DNA from: Bacillus sp. DTU_2020_1000418_1_SI_GHA_SEK_038
GTDB taxonomy: Bacteria; Bacillota; Bacilli; Bacillales; Cytobacillaceae
Length of the DNA: 64,000 nucleotides
Assembly: GCF_032341175.1 (NCBI RefSeq)
Contig: NZ_CP135435.1
Location: 1,178,001 to 1,242,000, forward strand
Reading direction: 5' to 3'
Shown: piece after piece, positions 16,040 through 24,278 of the stretch
How the letters are laid out: the number at the start of each line of letters is the position of its first letter
Numbering within the stretch: the first letter of the stretch is position 1
The notes under the pieces: generated by a model
The model's database searches: none
What the model saw: only the letters and a program-made list of their open reading frames with translations
Told to the model about the DNA's origin: nothing
Program-made: the position numbers and the translations under genes

Positions 16040-17468
16040 TTAGAAAATCAATAGCCCTATAACAGTAGAAAGAATTAAGCCAATCATTACCGGGAAAAAG
16101 CTTTTTCGAACAAGTTCCATAACGGGGACTTTTGCAAATCCTGCTACGGCGACAAGGGATGACCAGGCAATCAACGTTCCACCGCCTACCCAAATAGCGC
16201 CCATTTGCCCAATAGCTGCTAATGTTTCAACGTCAACCCCGACATTTGGGCCTAATGCTCCAGATAAAGATCCAACTAAAGGAAGGCCGGAAAAACCAGA
16301 ACCGTCTAACCCCGTAATAGCCCCAATTATTAGAATGCCAAAACCTGCGATAAAGGTGCTTTCCGGTATGAATTGCTGTCCAGCCACAACTAGATCAAAT
16401 AAGAAGGAAGGCGCCCCTTCTGCACCAATGCCAAATATTTTACTTGATAAATCTCCACTTCCAATAAAGAAAAATCCAGCAATCGGAATGACCGGCCCCA
16501 TTGCTTTAAAGGCGAACAAAAATCCTTGCACAAAATTTTCACTTACATCATTTAGCGATGAACGTAGATTTTTAAACATAGTTGCAGCAATAAGGAGAAT
16601 GGCGGATGCACCACCTATTAGGGCAGCACCGGTTCCACCCTCAATGGATGGGATGAAATCAGAAAATTTGGCGAGAAACATATATACAATAATTATTAGA
16701 AATGTTAGGGGAACAAGGATGGCAAAAAGGGTGTCTATATTTACTTTTTTGCGTTTGGTTATTTTCCATTTCTTCTTTCGAATGAGGAGATTGACCTTCC
16801 TTTTCCCAGGCGATCAAATGAGTATTGGATGGACGTGAAATTTGTTTTCTTAAAAATAAATAAGCGATAACAATGGCCGTAATCCCTGTAATGATCGATA
16901 ATACTAGCGCCCGATCCGCTAAAATTCCAACATTCGCCCCTGCAGCAGTTGCTGTCAAAGTAGGAGCAATTTGGATGACGTAATCAGACGATAAGGCCAT
17001 TCCCTGACCAGCGAGTGAAATCGCAATGGCTGCTCCAATCGGCGGAAGTCCAGCCCGAACAGCTACAGGTATAAGCAAAGCGCCAACTAATGGTACAGCC
17101 GGTGTTGGCCAAAAGAATAGCGAGATGATATACGTAACGAAAATAATGATCCAGTATGATAAATGCCCATTTTTCATTACCTTCTGAAATGGTGTGATCA
17201 TTTGCCTATCTGATCCAAGTGATTTCAACGAGTGCAGTAAAGCAGTCATAATTGTGATAATAAGGAAGATATTAAATAATTCCCCTGCGGCAACTAAGCT
17301 TGCATTGAATATGGTCTGCAAACCAGATATAAAAGAGCCAGTAAATATCCACCCAACTAAGAATGTTACGATAATGGAAGGTACAACAATATTTTGACGA
17401 AACAGCATGGTTAGAATAATAACGCAGGTCCCAATTAAATACATCCAATGAGCTGCTGTTAATTCCAT
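16040..17468 (-). pseudogene. Ion-transporter-like membrane permease split by a frameshift
   Basis: Two overlapping leftward frames (16659-17468 and 16040-16681) encode the first and second halves of one permease of about 460 residues with roughly 10-12 membrane segments. The first half loses its hydrophobic character after NNQTQKSKYR. Removing one base from the A6 tract (T6 at 16745-16750) restores NNQTQKVNIDTLFAILVPLTF and runs directly into the second half. Segments such as FFWPTPAVPLVGALLIPVAV resemble permeases of the GntP/citrate-type ion-transporter superfamily, but I cannot name the family. ATG at 17468 has a GAGGGGG ribosome site. It is either a recent pseudogene, a sequencing error in a homopolymer, or a slippage-rescued gene. 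Confidence 0.75.
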
Positions 17469-17587
17469 TCTATTAACCCCCTCAACCTATATTGAAAAGC
17501 AATATTAAAATAGTCTATGCTGATATATGGGCTTAGGTGAAAGGCATTATAATCAAAATGAAAACAAAACTTAGGTAGGAATAAATC

Positions 17588-17767
17588 ATGAAGATCGTTA
17601 CAATTGTCGGAAGTATCCGTAAGTGTTCTCTTAATAGGCAGCTCGCTGAGACTATGAAAGAACGCTATATTAATAAAATGGATATGTACATTGCTGACAT
17701 CAAATTTTGGAACAAAAAAGAAGCAAGAGGAAGTTTCTCATGCTTCTTCAAAATAATTCAAAGCTAG
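17588..17767 (+). pseudogene. Truncated NADPH-dependent FMN reductase
   Basis: A 59-codon frame begins MKIVTIVGSIRKCSLNRQLA, which is the N-terminal beta strand and FMN-phosphate loop (GSxRxxSxNRxLA) of NADPH-dependent FMN reductases; full proteins have about 180 residues. Resemblance ends after about 43 codons, where the frame runs into the terminator hairpin of the opposing protease gene. It therefore looks like a 5' remnant cut off by deletion. The ribosome site TAGGA is acceptable, so a short peptide could still be made. Confidence 0.65.
17712..17752 (-). terminator. Terminator of the YceG/protease gene
   Basis: Read leftward, GAAGCATGAG and CTCTTGCTTC form an imperfect stem followed by CTTTTTTG. 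It overlaps the end of the truncated FMN reductase frame. Confidence 0.65.
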
Positions 17768-19179
17768 TATTTGTGCTCAATAAAGTTCAATGCAAATTGA
17801 AATATTTTTTCAGCAGGCACTGCTAGATTTAAGTTTTGCCCTTTATCATAGCCCGCAGTGATTAGGCCCACTAGTCTCCCATACATATCCAGCAATGCGC
17901 CCCCTGAACTTCCATCGGAAATCGGAGCAGTAAATTGGATCATGGGGATGTCATTAATATCTCTGAATCCGGAAACAATGCCATCGGAAACGGAATTAAA
18001 TAACCCTAAAGGGCTCCCTATGGCAACAATCTTCTGGCCCCGAACTAATTGCCCATCTGTTTTAACCGTGAGGGGTAGACAGTCTTTATCCACTTTAATA
18101 ATCGCCAGGTCATATTGCTGATGATATTTAATGAGATTACTAGTTATATATTCTTGTGTTTCATTCTCGTAAAGAATTGAATAAAGATGGCCGCCCGCGA
18201 CAACATGCAGGTTTGTTAAGATATATCCCTTGCTGTGAATGACTACACCAGAGCCACTGCAAAAAATCTCATTATTCTCATTATAACTTTTAATCATGAC
18301 AACAGAGCTTGATAGACCGGCCAGCTCCTCATAACTGAACTCCTCAGCTTTTGGTGGATTTTCGTTTTGATTTGTAGAATTTAAAATCTTAGGCTGAGAA
18401 ATATTAACTGGTGCTGAAGGCAAGGTTGCAGGCCCCGATATCTGTACAGGTGAAAAATCAGGGATGGATACATGATTTGTATGTAGGGTGCTGCACCTAT
18501 ACAATGTTGAGTATTTTTCCACTTCAGGACTCAGATGGATAATATCCTCTTTTGGATTCATATAGCATATATCACAGCCAAGTCGAGATAAGAAGTATAA
18601 GAATAACAGTTCATGATGCTTAATATCACCGTTAAAAATAACTTTCGGAAATACGTTCATGCCATTAAATAGCTTAGGCAAATAGATTTCCAGCCAGTTC
18701 AAAAATTTAACAACAAAGTTTTTAAATATAGTGGGATTGGAATGTGGATGGACTTTTTTATACATGGAGAGAATCTCTAAAAAGGTGAGCTTTTTAGTCC
18801 ATTCAAGGGTATCGTTATCTAATCGTGTGCATAAAGGTGTTTGATACAGCAATCTAGGATCAGTGATGGAATTATTCACGATTGTTTCCCAATTATCCCA
18901 AACCCTTTCTAGTCTGTTAATGTCATCTATATTTGATATCCTTTCAAGTCCGTGAAGTCGAACGTAAGCTGGAACTGGCATACTTGAAGAAAAATATCGG
19001 TCCATTTTAAGAATATTCTCAGTGTAAAGTTGGATGGTATTTGGAATACCTATATATCTTACAAATAGGACTTCTTTAGTAACAATATAATGATCCTTTT
19101 TATGTATGAGCATAAAATCTTCGAGAGGATTTTGCGTTTCTTTAAGTTTGATCTTTAAAGGTTTAGTTCTCACTATCAT
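17764..19179 (-). CDS. YceG-like region fused to an HtrA-like trypsin-fold serine protease
   Basis: The C-terminal ~190 residues of this 471-residue protein form a trypsin-like protease of the HtrA/DegP type without a PDZ domain. The triad is visible: histidine in GYILTNLHVVAGG, aspartate in YDLAIIKVD and serine in ISDGSSGGALLD. There is no signal peptide or membrane segment, so it is probably cytoplasmic. The first ~240 residues resemble part of YceG proteins of tellurite/stress operons: VPAYVRLHGL and then PKVIFNGDIKHHELLFLYFLSRLGCDICYMNP. A low-complexity linker (PSAPVNISQPKILN, rich in P, N and S) separates the two. ATG at 19179 has GGAGA upstream. The YceG assignment is by my recall of the family and is less secure than the protease. 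Confidence 0.72.
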   Translation of the reverse strand: MIVRTKPLKIKLKETQNPLEDFMLIHKKDHYIVTKEVLFVRYIGIPNTIQLYTENILKMDRYFSSSMPVPAYVRLHGLERISNIDDINRLERVWDNWETIVNNSITDPRLLYQTPLCTRLDNDTLEWTKKLTFLEILSMYKKVHPHSNPTIFKNFVVKFLNWLEIYLPKLFNGMNVFPKVIFNGDIKHHELLFLYFLSRLGCDICYMNPKEDIIHLSPEVEKYSTLYRCSTLHTNHVSIPDFSPVQISGPATLPSAPVNISQPKILNSTNQNENPPKAEEFSYEELAGLSSSVVMIKSYNENNEIFCSGSGVVIHSKGYILTNLHVVAGGHLYSILYENETQEYITSNLIKYHQQYDLAIIKVDKDCLPLTVKTDGQLVRGQKIVAIGSPLGLFNSVSDGIVSGFRDINDIPMIQFTAPISDGSSGGALLDMYGRLVGLITAGYDKGQNLNLAVPAEKIFQFALNFIEHKY

Positions 19180-19478
19180 ATTAATTCTCCGATTAAAATT
19201 ATTTATCTAGCGTAATTATAATTGAATTTTACATAAGTGCATAGTTAAATAGGTAAATATTGGGATAATGTTCATTAGCAGTACGTAATATCCGCAGTAG
19301 TAAGTCCAATCGTGATGTAAATGGTGAACAGTATACCGATTGAACAGCTGATACATTTCGTGTATCGGCCCGTTGTTACCCTTCTTTCACAATGTGGCAC
19401 AAATAAATGAGTTTTATAATAGTGTCCATTTTCATACACTCTTCTTAATTAAGTTATTGATAATAAGGGGAGTGGAAA
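19180..19478. other. Divergent spacer between protease and hypothetical gene
   Basis: This stretch is non-coding. It contains a small hairpin, GATACA-TTTCG-TGTATC, with CCGAT and ATCGG nearby that allow alternative pairings, and a TATAAT at 19415 with no good -35 partner. I see no further gene. Confidence 0.4.
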
Positions 19479-19838
19479 ATGAAAATCAATTTAGAAATGG
19501 AAAAAGCGAATATGCTTGCTAAACAAATCGTTGCATTTATTAAATATGTTCGTAAAAGCTGCGAAAGTAAGAATAGTGTTTATCCTAATCCCGACAAATT
19601 GTATCAAATCAAACTTCTCATAGATGAGTTTAAGTTCCAAATCATTGCAGAAGAACTCCAGAGGATAAACCGGTTTTCATGGGATGAAAAGTACACTTAC
19701 TATTTAGTGGATGAATTTCAGAAGGGGTTAAATATAATGGAGGAGTATGTAAGAAAAAATATCGATGATTTATTCATCTTATCGGCCAGACTTTATACAT
19801 TAAGTAACCTTACTCTATTAATTAGAAGTAAGAAGTAA
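19479..19838 (+). CDS. Hypothetical helical protein
   Basis: I do not recognise this 119-residue protein. It is highly charged, predicted to be almost entirely helical, and has no signal peptide, membrane segment or cysteine motif apart from one Cys near residue 28. AAGGGGAGTGG lies close upstream of the ATG and supports translation. The 300-bp spacer upstream separates it from the divergent YceG/protease gene, and a strong bidirectional terminator follows. The divergent arrangement could place both genes under related control, but no operator is obvious. Confidence 0.6.
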   Translation: MKINLEMEKANMLAKQIVAFIKYVRKSCESKNSVYPNPDKLYQIKLLIDEFKFQIIAEELQRINRFSWDEKYTYYLVDEFQKGLNIMEEYVRKNIDDLFILSARLYTLSNLTLLIRSKK

Positions 19839-19877
19839 AAAGCCTGACTCTAGCTGTGATAAGCGAGTCAGGCTTTT
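19837..19877. terminator. Bidirectional terminator
   Basis: AAAAGCCTGACTC and GAGTCAGGCTTTT form a 13-bp perfect stem between the converging hypothetical gene and ABC exporter gene. Confidence 0.92.
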
Positions 19878-19888
19878 AAATTTATTTC

Positions 19889-21598
19889 TCAACTAAATTG
19901 AGCCTGATGCAGTCTGCTGTATATTCCTTGGGATTCCAGCAGTTCTTGGTGGTTGCCCTGCTCGGCAATTCCATCTTCCGTTACAACTAGAATTCGATCA
20001 GCATTTTTAATGGTGGCCAATCTATGGGCAATAACGAGCGTAGTCCTGCCTTCTGTGAGCTCCTCCAGTGACTTTTGAATCGCTGCCTCTGTTTCTGTGT
20101 CAAGGGCGGATGTAGCTTCATCCAAGATTAGAATAGGCGGATTTTTAAGGAACATTCGGGCAATGGCGAGTCTCTGCTTTTGACCGCCGGAAAGCTTGAC
20201 GCCTCTTTCGCCAATAACCGTATCAAGTCCGTGCGGCTGACTTCGGATGAAGTCATCGAGCTTTGCTTTTTCAGCAGCATCTAAGATTTCCTCATCAGTC
20301 GCATTTAAATTCCCATAGGCAATATTTTCGCGAATCGTTCCGGAGAATAGAAACACATCCTGCTGGACAATACCGATTTGACTGCGCAGGGATGATAGTT
20401 TAATATCTCGAATATCTATATGATTAATAGAAATGGAGCCGTCTTGAACCTCATAAAATCGCGGAAGGAGGCTGCAAAGGGTAGTTTTTCCAGCACCAGA
20501 TGGGCCAACAAAAGCGACAGTTTCTCCGGGCTGAATGGATAGATTAATGTTATTCAAGACAGTTTGATTACCTTCATAACCAAAAGAAACATTGTTGTAT
20601 TGAATTGTTCCAGCAAGCTCCATCTCGATGGCATCCTCGGAATCTTCAATATCAGGCTCCGTGTCGATAATTTCTGTATATCGCTTAAATCCAGCAATTC
20701 CCTTCGGATAACTTTCAATAACCGCATTAATCTTTTGAATAGGGCCGATCAAAATATTCGATAACAAGATAAAGGCAACGAACTCTCCGTAAGTTAATTC
20801 ATTAGATATAACAAAAAACGTTCCAAATAATAAGGTAAAAAGAGTAATGGTTCTCATAAACAAATAATTAGCCATTACATTTTGCGCCATAATCTTATAC
20901 GATTGCAGCTTAGTTAGACGATAATTCTCGTTGTTTTCTTTAAATTTTTTCTGCTCATACTTTTCGTTTGCAAACGCTTGGACAACGCGAATGCCCCCGA
21001 TGCTGTCCTCTATTCGAGAATTAATTTCCGCGACATCCTGGAACATTTTTCGAAAGGTTCTGGTCATTTTTTTATTAAAATAAATCGCAAATATTATCAG
21101 AAGAGGGATGACGATAAATGATATAACCGCAAGCTTCCAGTTAATGCTGACCATCAAGGCAAAAGAGCCAATAAGTGTCATGATGGCAACAAATACATCT
21201 TCTGGTCCGTGATGGGCCACTTCTCCAATCTCCTCAAGATCCTTCGTTAGCCGTGAGATGCTATGTCCTGTTTTATTATTGTCATAGTATCCAAATGAAA
21301 GCTTTTGCATATGCGTAAACAGCTTTTGGCGCATGTCGGTTTCAATATTGATTCCTAAATTATGCCCCCAATATGTAACAATATAATGCAATCCCGTATT
21401 AAGAAGATAAATCAGCAGCAGTCCAGCACATGCTAATAAAATTATGCTCCAATTTCCTTCGGGGAGCAGCCGATCAATGACCTGATTTACGGCTAAAGGA
21501 AAAGCAAGCTCTAATATGCCGACAATAATTGCTGATACAAAGTCAAGGATAAACAACCATTTATAAGGACGATAATAAGAAAAAAAGCGTAATAGCAA
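19889..21598 (-). CDS. ABC transporter, fused permease and ATPase (multidrug/lipid exporter type)
   Basis: This 569-residue half-transporter has about six membrane segments in residues 1-310 and a C-terminal nucleotide-binding domain with Walker A GPSGAGKTT, signature LSGGQKQRLAI, Walker B ILILDEATSALD and H-loop VIAHRLAT. This is the MsbA/BmrA/YfiB-type exporter layout, working as a homo- or heterodimer in the cell membrane. No partner half is adjacent, which suggests a homodimer. The TTG at 21598 is the start, with GGAGGT 6 nt upstream. The substrate is unknown. Confidence 0.92.
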   Translation of the reverse strand: MLLRFFSYYRPYKWLFILDFVSAIIVGILELAFPLAVNQVIDRLLPEGNWSIILLACAGLLLIYLLNTGLHYIVTYWGHNLGINIETDMRQKLFTHMQKLSFGYYDNNKTGHSISRLTKDLEEIGEVAHHGPEDVFVAIMTLIGSFALMVSINWKLAVISFIVIPLLIIFAIYFNKKMTRTFRKMFQDVAEINSRIEDSIGGIRVVQAFANEKYEQKKFKENNENYRLTKLQSYKIMAQNVMANYLFMRTITLFTLLFGTFFVISNELTYGEFVAFILLSNILIGPIQKINAVIESYPKGIAGFKRYTEIIDTEPDIEDSEDAIEMELAGTIQYNNVSFGYEGNQTVLNNINLSIQPGETVAFVGPSGAGKTTLCSLLPRFYEVQDGSISINHIDIRDIKLSSLRSQIGIVQQDVFLFSGTIRENIAYGNLNATDEEILDAAEKAKLDDFIRSQPHGLDTVIGERGVKLSGGQKQRLAIARMFLKNPPILILDEATSALDTETEAAIQKSLEELTEGRTTLVIAHRLATIKNADRILVVTEDGIAEQGNHQELLESQGIYSRLHQAQFS

Positions 21599-21716
21599 CT
21601 AAATACCTCCTGAAAAAATTATACTGAGAAATATGGTCTGAATTGAAATTCATTCTCAATTATAAGTGTTATTTCCTTTTTATTCAATGGCTCTTACTGT
21701 TACGAACTGAATCTTA

Positions 21717-21860
21717 TTTGCGAAACTCGATGAGTTGTATGCGAAACCCAATGAGTTATTTGCAAACTCGATAGTTATTTGCGAAACTCGATGAGTTGTT
21801 TGCGAAACCCGATGATTTGTTTGCGAAACTCCATGAGTTATTTGCGAAACCCCGGCTTCG
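21717..21860. repeat. Tandem 21-bp repeat array, second copy of the family at 8175
   Basis: Units start at 21717, 21738, 21759 (19 bp), 21778, 21799, 21820 and 21841 (partial). All open with TTTGCGAAAC-like sequence, as at 8175, but the variable part here is mostly TCGATGAGTT(G/A). Units within each array resemble one another more than units of the other array. It lies between the guaC terminator and the ABC exporter gene. Confidence 0.93.
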
Positions 21861-21870
21861 TTCTATTAAT

Positions 21871-21914
21871 AAAAGAAAAAAAGCTAACTCCGTCTTTTTC
21901 AAAGCAGAGTTAGC
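21871..21914 (-). terminator. guaC terminator
   Basis: Read leftward, GCTAACTC and GAGTTAGC form an 8-bp stem followed by a run of T residues (the A run at 21871-21882). Confidence 0.85.
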
Positions 21915-21932
21915 AATTTTATTTTGATCTGA

Positions 21933-22916
21933 TTAATAAACTCGATCACCGTTAAAAATAGAGTTCTTTACAATAACATAGTCAACATTGCGGATGGAGC
22001 TTAGTTTGCTTCCTCCAGAATAAGAAATAGAAGACTGAAGATCCTGTTCCATTTCAGTTAATGTTTCTTGTAAAGGCCCTTTGTACTCAACATACATCTT
22101 TTTACCTTCAACGTTTTTCTTTTCGCCTTTTTGGAATTCTGAAGCGGAACCAAAGTATTCTTTGTAAAGCTTTCCGTCTTTCTCGATTGTTTCACCTGGT
22201 GATTCTTCATGACCAGCAAATAACGAACCAATCATCACCATTGTTGCGCCGAATCTAACAGATTTAGCGATGTCTCCATGTGTACGAATGCCACCGTCAG
22301 CAATAATCGGCTTGCTAGCTGCTTTTGCACACCAGCGTAATGCAGCCAATTGCCAGCCGCCGGTTCCAAAACCAGTTTTGATTTTCGTGATACATACTTT
22401 ACCTGGTCCAATCCCAACCTTTGTTGCGTCTGCACCAGCATTTTCTAATTCTCTTACAGCTTCTGGTGTACCAACATTCCCTGCAATCACAAAGCTGTTC
22501 GGCAAGTGCTTTTTAATATGTTGAATGATATTAATTACAGCATTAGAGTGGCCGTGGGCAATATCAATAGTGATGAATTCTGGGACAAGCTCAGCTTGTG
22601 CTAATTCTTCAATAAATCCATATTCCTCTTCCTTAACACCTACACTAATAGAAGCAATTAATCCACGAGCCTTCATATCTTTAATAAAGGAAATTCGTTT
22701 TTCAGGATTAAAACGATGCATGATATAGAAGTAACCGTTTTCAGCCAAATAAATCGCAATCTTCTCGTCAATAATTGTTTGCATATTTGCAGGAACGACA
22801 GGCAGTCTAAATGTATGTCCTCCTAAAGATACAGTTGTATCACACTCTGAACGGCTATTCACTATACATTTAGCCGGAATTAATTGAATATCTTCATAAT
22901 CAAATACGTTTTCCAT
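21933..22916 (-). CDS. guaC: GMP reductase
   Basis: The 327-residue protein is an IMP dehydrogenase/GMP reductase family TIM barrel, converting GMP to IMP and ammonia with NADPH. It lacks the CBS domains of IMP dehydrogenase. The catalytic loop [20 protein letters not shown] carries the active cysteine, and [27 protein letters not shown] at the start is characteristic of the Gram-positive GuaC branch. ATG at 22916 has an AGGGGTG ribosome site. It is monocistronic, with its own terminator. A pair of PurBox-like sites upstream hints at PurR control. Confidence 0.95.
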   Translation of the reverse strand: MENVFDYEDIQLIPAKCIVNSRSECDTTVSLGGHTFRLPVVPANMQTIIDEKIAIYLAENGYFYIMHRFNPEKRISFIKDMKARGLIASISVGVKEEEYGFIEELAQAELVPEFITIDIAHGHSNAVINIIQHIKKHLPNSFVIAGNVGTPEAVRELENAGADATKVGIGPGKVCITKIKTGFGTGGWQLAALRWCAKAASKPIIADGGIRTHGDIAKSVRFGATMVMIGSLFAGHEESPGETIEKDGKLYKEYFGSASEFQKGEKKNVEGKKMYVEYKGPLQETLTEMEQDLQSSISYSGGSKLSSIRNVDYVIVKNSIFNGDRVY

Positions 22917-22929
22917 GTTTTACACCCCT

Positions 22930-22974
22930 AAAAACGAATATTAAAGTTTGGACATTGAATGATCGTTCGTCCAC
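22930..22974. promoter_or_regulatory. Possible pair of PurR boxes upstream of guaC
   Basis: AAAAACGAATATT at 22930-22942 matches 11 of 13 positions of the Bacillus PurBox pattern. An inverted ACGAACGAT lies on the other strand at 22962-22974 with a 19-bp gap. GuaC belongs to the PurR regulon in Bacillus subtilis. The second box is weak, so this is tentative. Confidence 0.3.
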
Positions 22975-23284
22975 ATAGTAATTTACATGATTACCATTTG
23001 AATGTCAAAGTTTTTATTATTATTGGCTATGACATGAAGAAAAATTAACAAAAAAGGAGTTTAAGTTCCTAAGGAATGGCGAACATGACGGGCTGTAAAA
23101 TCAATAGCCGCCTAAATCGCAATTTTTGTAGAATTTTGTTTGTTGAATTTCGAATTTGTAAGCAAAGTGTGTTAATATTTAGATTGCGAGCCTTCTTTAA
23201 TAAAGCAGTGGGATGGACATGCATGATATATGAAGTGGGTTTGCCTTTATTTTTTGAACTAAGTTATGGGGGGGAGGATGTAAG

Positions 23285-24187
23285 ATGAGTAAGGATGGAA
23301 TTCCTTCTCCGCAGAAGTCTTTCATGTCTGACCTAAGGTCTCTTTTTAAAGCGAATGTATTAATAGCTAATGTTCTGCCGGTGTTTACCGGATTCTGGTT
23401 AGCGCTGTATTTTACAAATGAATCCTTTATGGAGCACGTTCCATTATTTTTACTGATTATGGTTGGCAGTACATTTGTTATGGCGGGAGCACTTATTATT
23501 AATAATTGGTTTGATGTAGATATTGATACAGTGATGGAAAGAACGAAAAACCGTCCGACCGTTACAGGCCATATTACTTTAAAGGCTGTCTTAATAATGG
23601 GGATTACTTTCTCCATATTAGGTTTCCTCATTCTCTTTTTTACCACACTTGAAGCGGCCTTTTATGCATTTATCGGATGGTTTACTTATGTCATTTTGTA
23701 TACGATGTGGTCGAAACGGAAATTCACTTTGAATACAGTCATTGGAAGTATATCTGGAGCTGTTTCGCCTTTAATTGGGTGGGCAGCAATAACGTCTAGC
23801 ATTCATATCATTCCAATTGTTCTTTTTCTGATATTATTTATTTTTCAAATGCCGCATACTTTTGCCATTGCGATGAGGAAACATGATGAGTATAAAGCAG
23901 CAGGTGTAGCCATGCTGCCAGTTGTTCATGGCTTTTCTATGACGAAGCGGCAAATTCTTGTATATGTAGCATGTTTGCTGCCGCTGCCATTTTATTTAGC
24001 TCCGCTCGGAACAGTGTTCCTTGTCGTTGCTACCTTGCTTAATATCGTGTGGCTAGTCATTAGTATAAGGGGATTTTTCGTCAAGGATGACCAGAAATGG
24101 GCACGGGTCATGTTTCTATATTCGGTTAATTATATTGCCATTTTGTATTTACTGATGGTTATAGTAACATTGCCGATATTTGAATAG
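23285..24187 (+). CDS. ctaB: UbiA-type prenyltransferase, probable protoheme IX farnesyltransferase (heme O synthase)
   Basis: This 300-residue integral membrane protein has about eight to nine helices. The first prenyl-diphosphate-binding motif is NNWFDVDIDTVMERTKNRPT (NxxxDxxxDxxxxRTxxRP), and the second loop is HTFAIAMRKHDEYKAAGVAMLPVVHG, with the MRKHDEYxxAGxxMLPVV pattern typical of heme O synthases. It farnesylates protoheme for cytochrome oxidase. No ctaA or cytochrome oxidase genes are adjacent, so it may be the stand-alone paralogue (CtaO-like in Bacillus). A GGGGGAGG ribosome site lies upstream of ATG. A 360-bp leader before it holds no gene I can support. Confidence 0.88.
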   Translation: MSKDGIPSPQKSFMSDLRSLFKANVLIANVLPVFTGFWLALYFTNESFMEHVPLFLLIMVGSTFVMAGALIINNWFDVDIDTVMERTKNRPTVTGHITLKAVLIMGITFSILGFLILFFTTLEAAFYAFIGWFTYVILYTMWSKRKFTLNTVIGSISGAVSPLIGWAAITSSIHIIPIVLFLILFIFQMPHTFAIAMRKHDEYKAAGVAMLPVVHGFSMTKRQILVYVACLLPLPFYLAPLGTVFLVVATLLNIVWLVISIRGFFVKDDQKWARVMFLYSVNYIAILYLLMVIVTLPIFE

Positions 24188-24210
24188 CTCATTACATTTT
24201 TAGTACAATT

Positions 24211-24255
24211 AAAAAGGGAAACATGGCTAATCGTGAGCCGTGTTTACCCTTTTTG
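24211..24255. terminator. Bidirectional terminator
   Basis: AAAAAGGGAAACATGGCT and AGCCGTGTTTACCCTTTTT form a long stem with one or two mismatches between converging genes. Confidence 0.88.
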
Positions 24256-24278
24256 CTTTTCGGATAAGAAAAATTCAT

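Noticed and set aside
16335..16838. Rightward 167-codon open frame opposite the split permease
   Set aside because: Basic, methionine/proline-rich composition typical of an antisense shadow of membrane-protein codons, with no ribosome site.
23076..23288. 70-codon frame just upstream of the heme O synthase gene
   Set aside because: No ribosome site at its start and no family resemblance; its end only runs into the ribosome site of the real gene.
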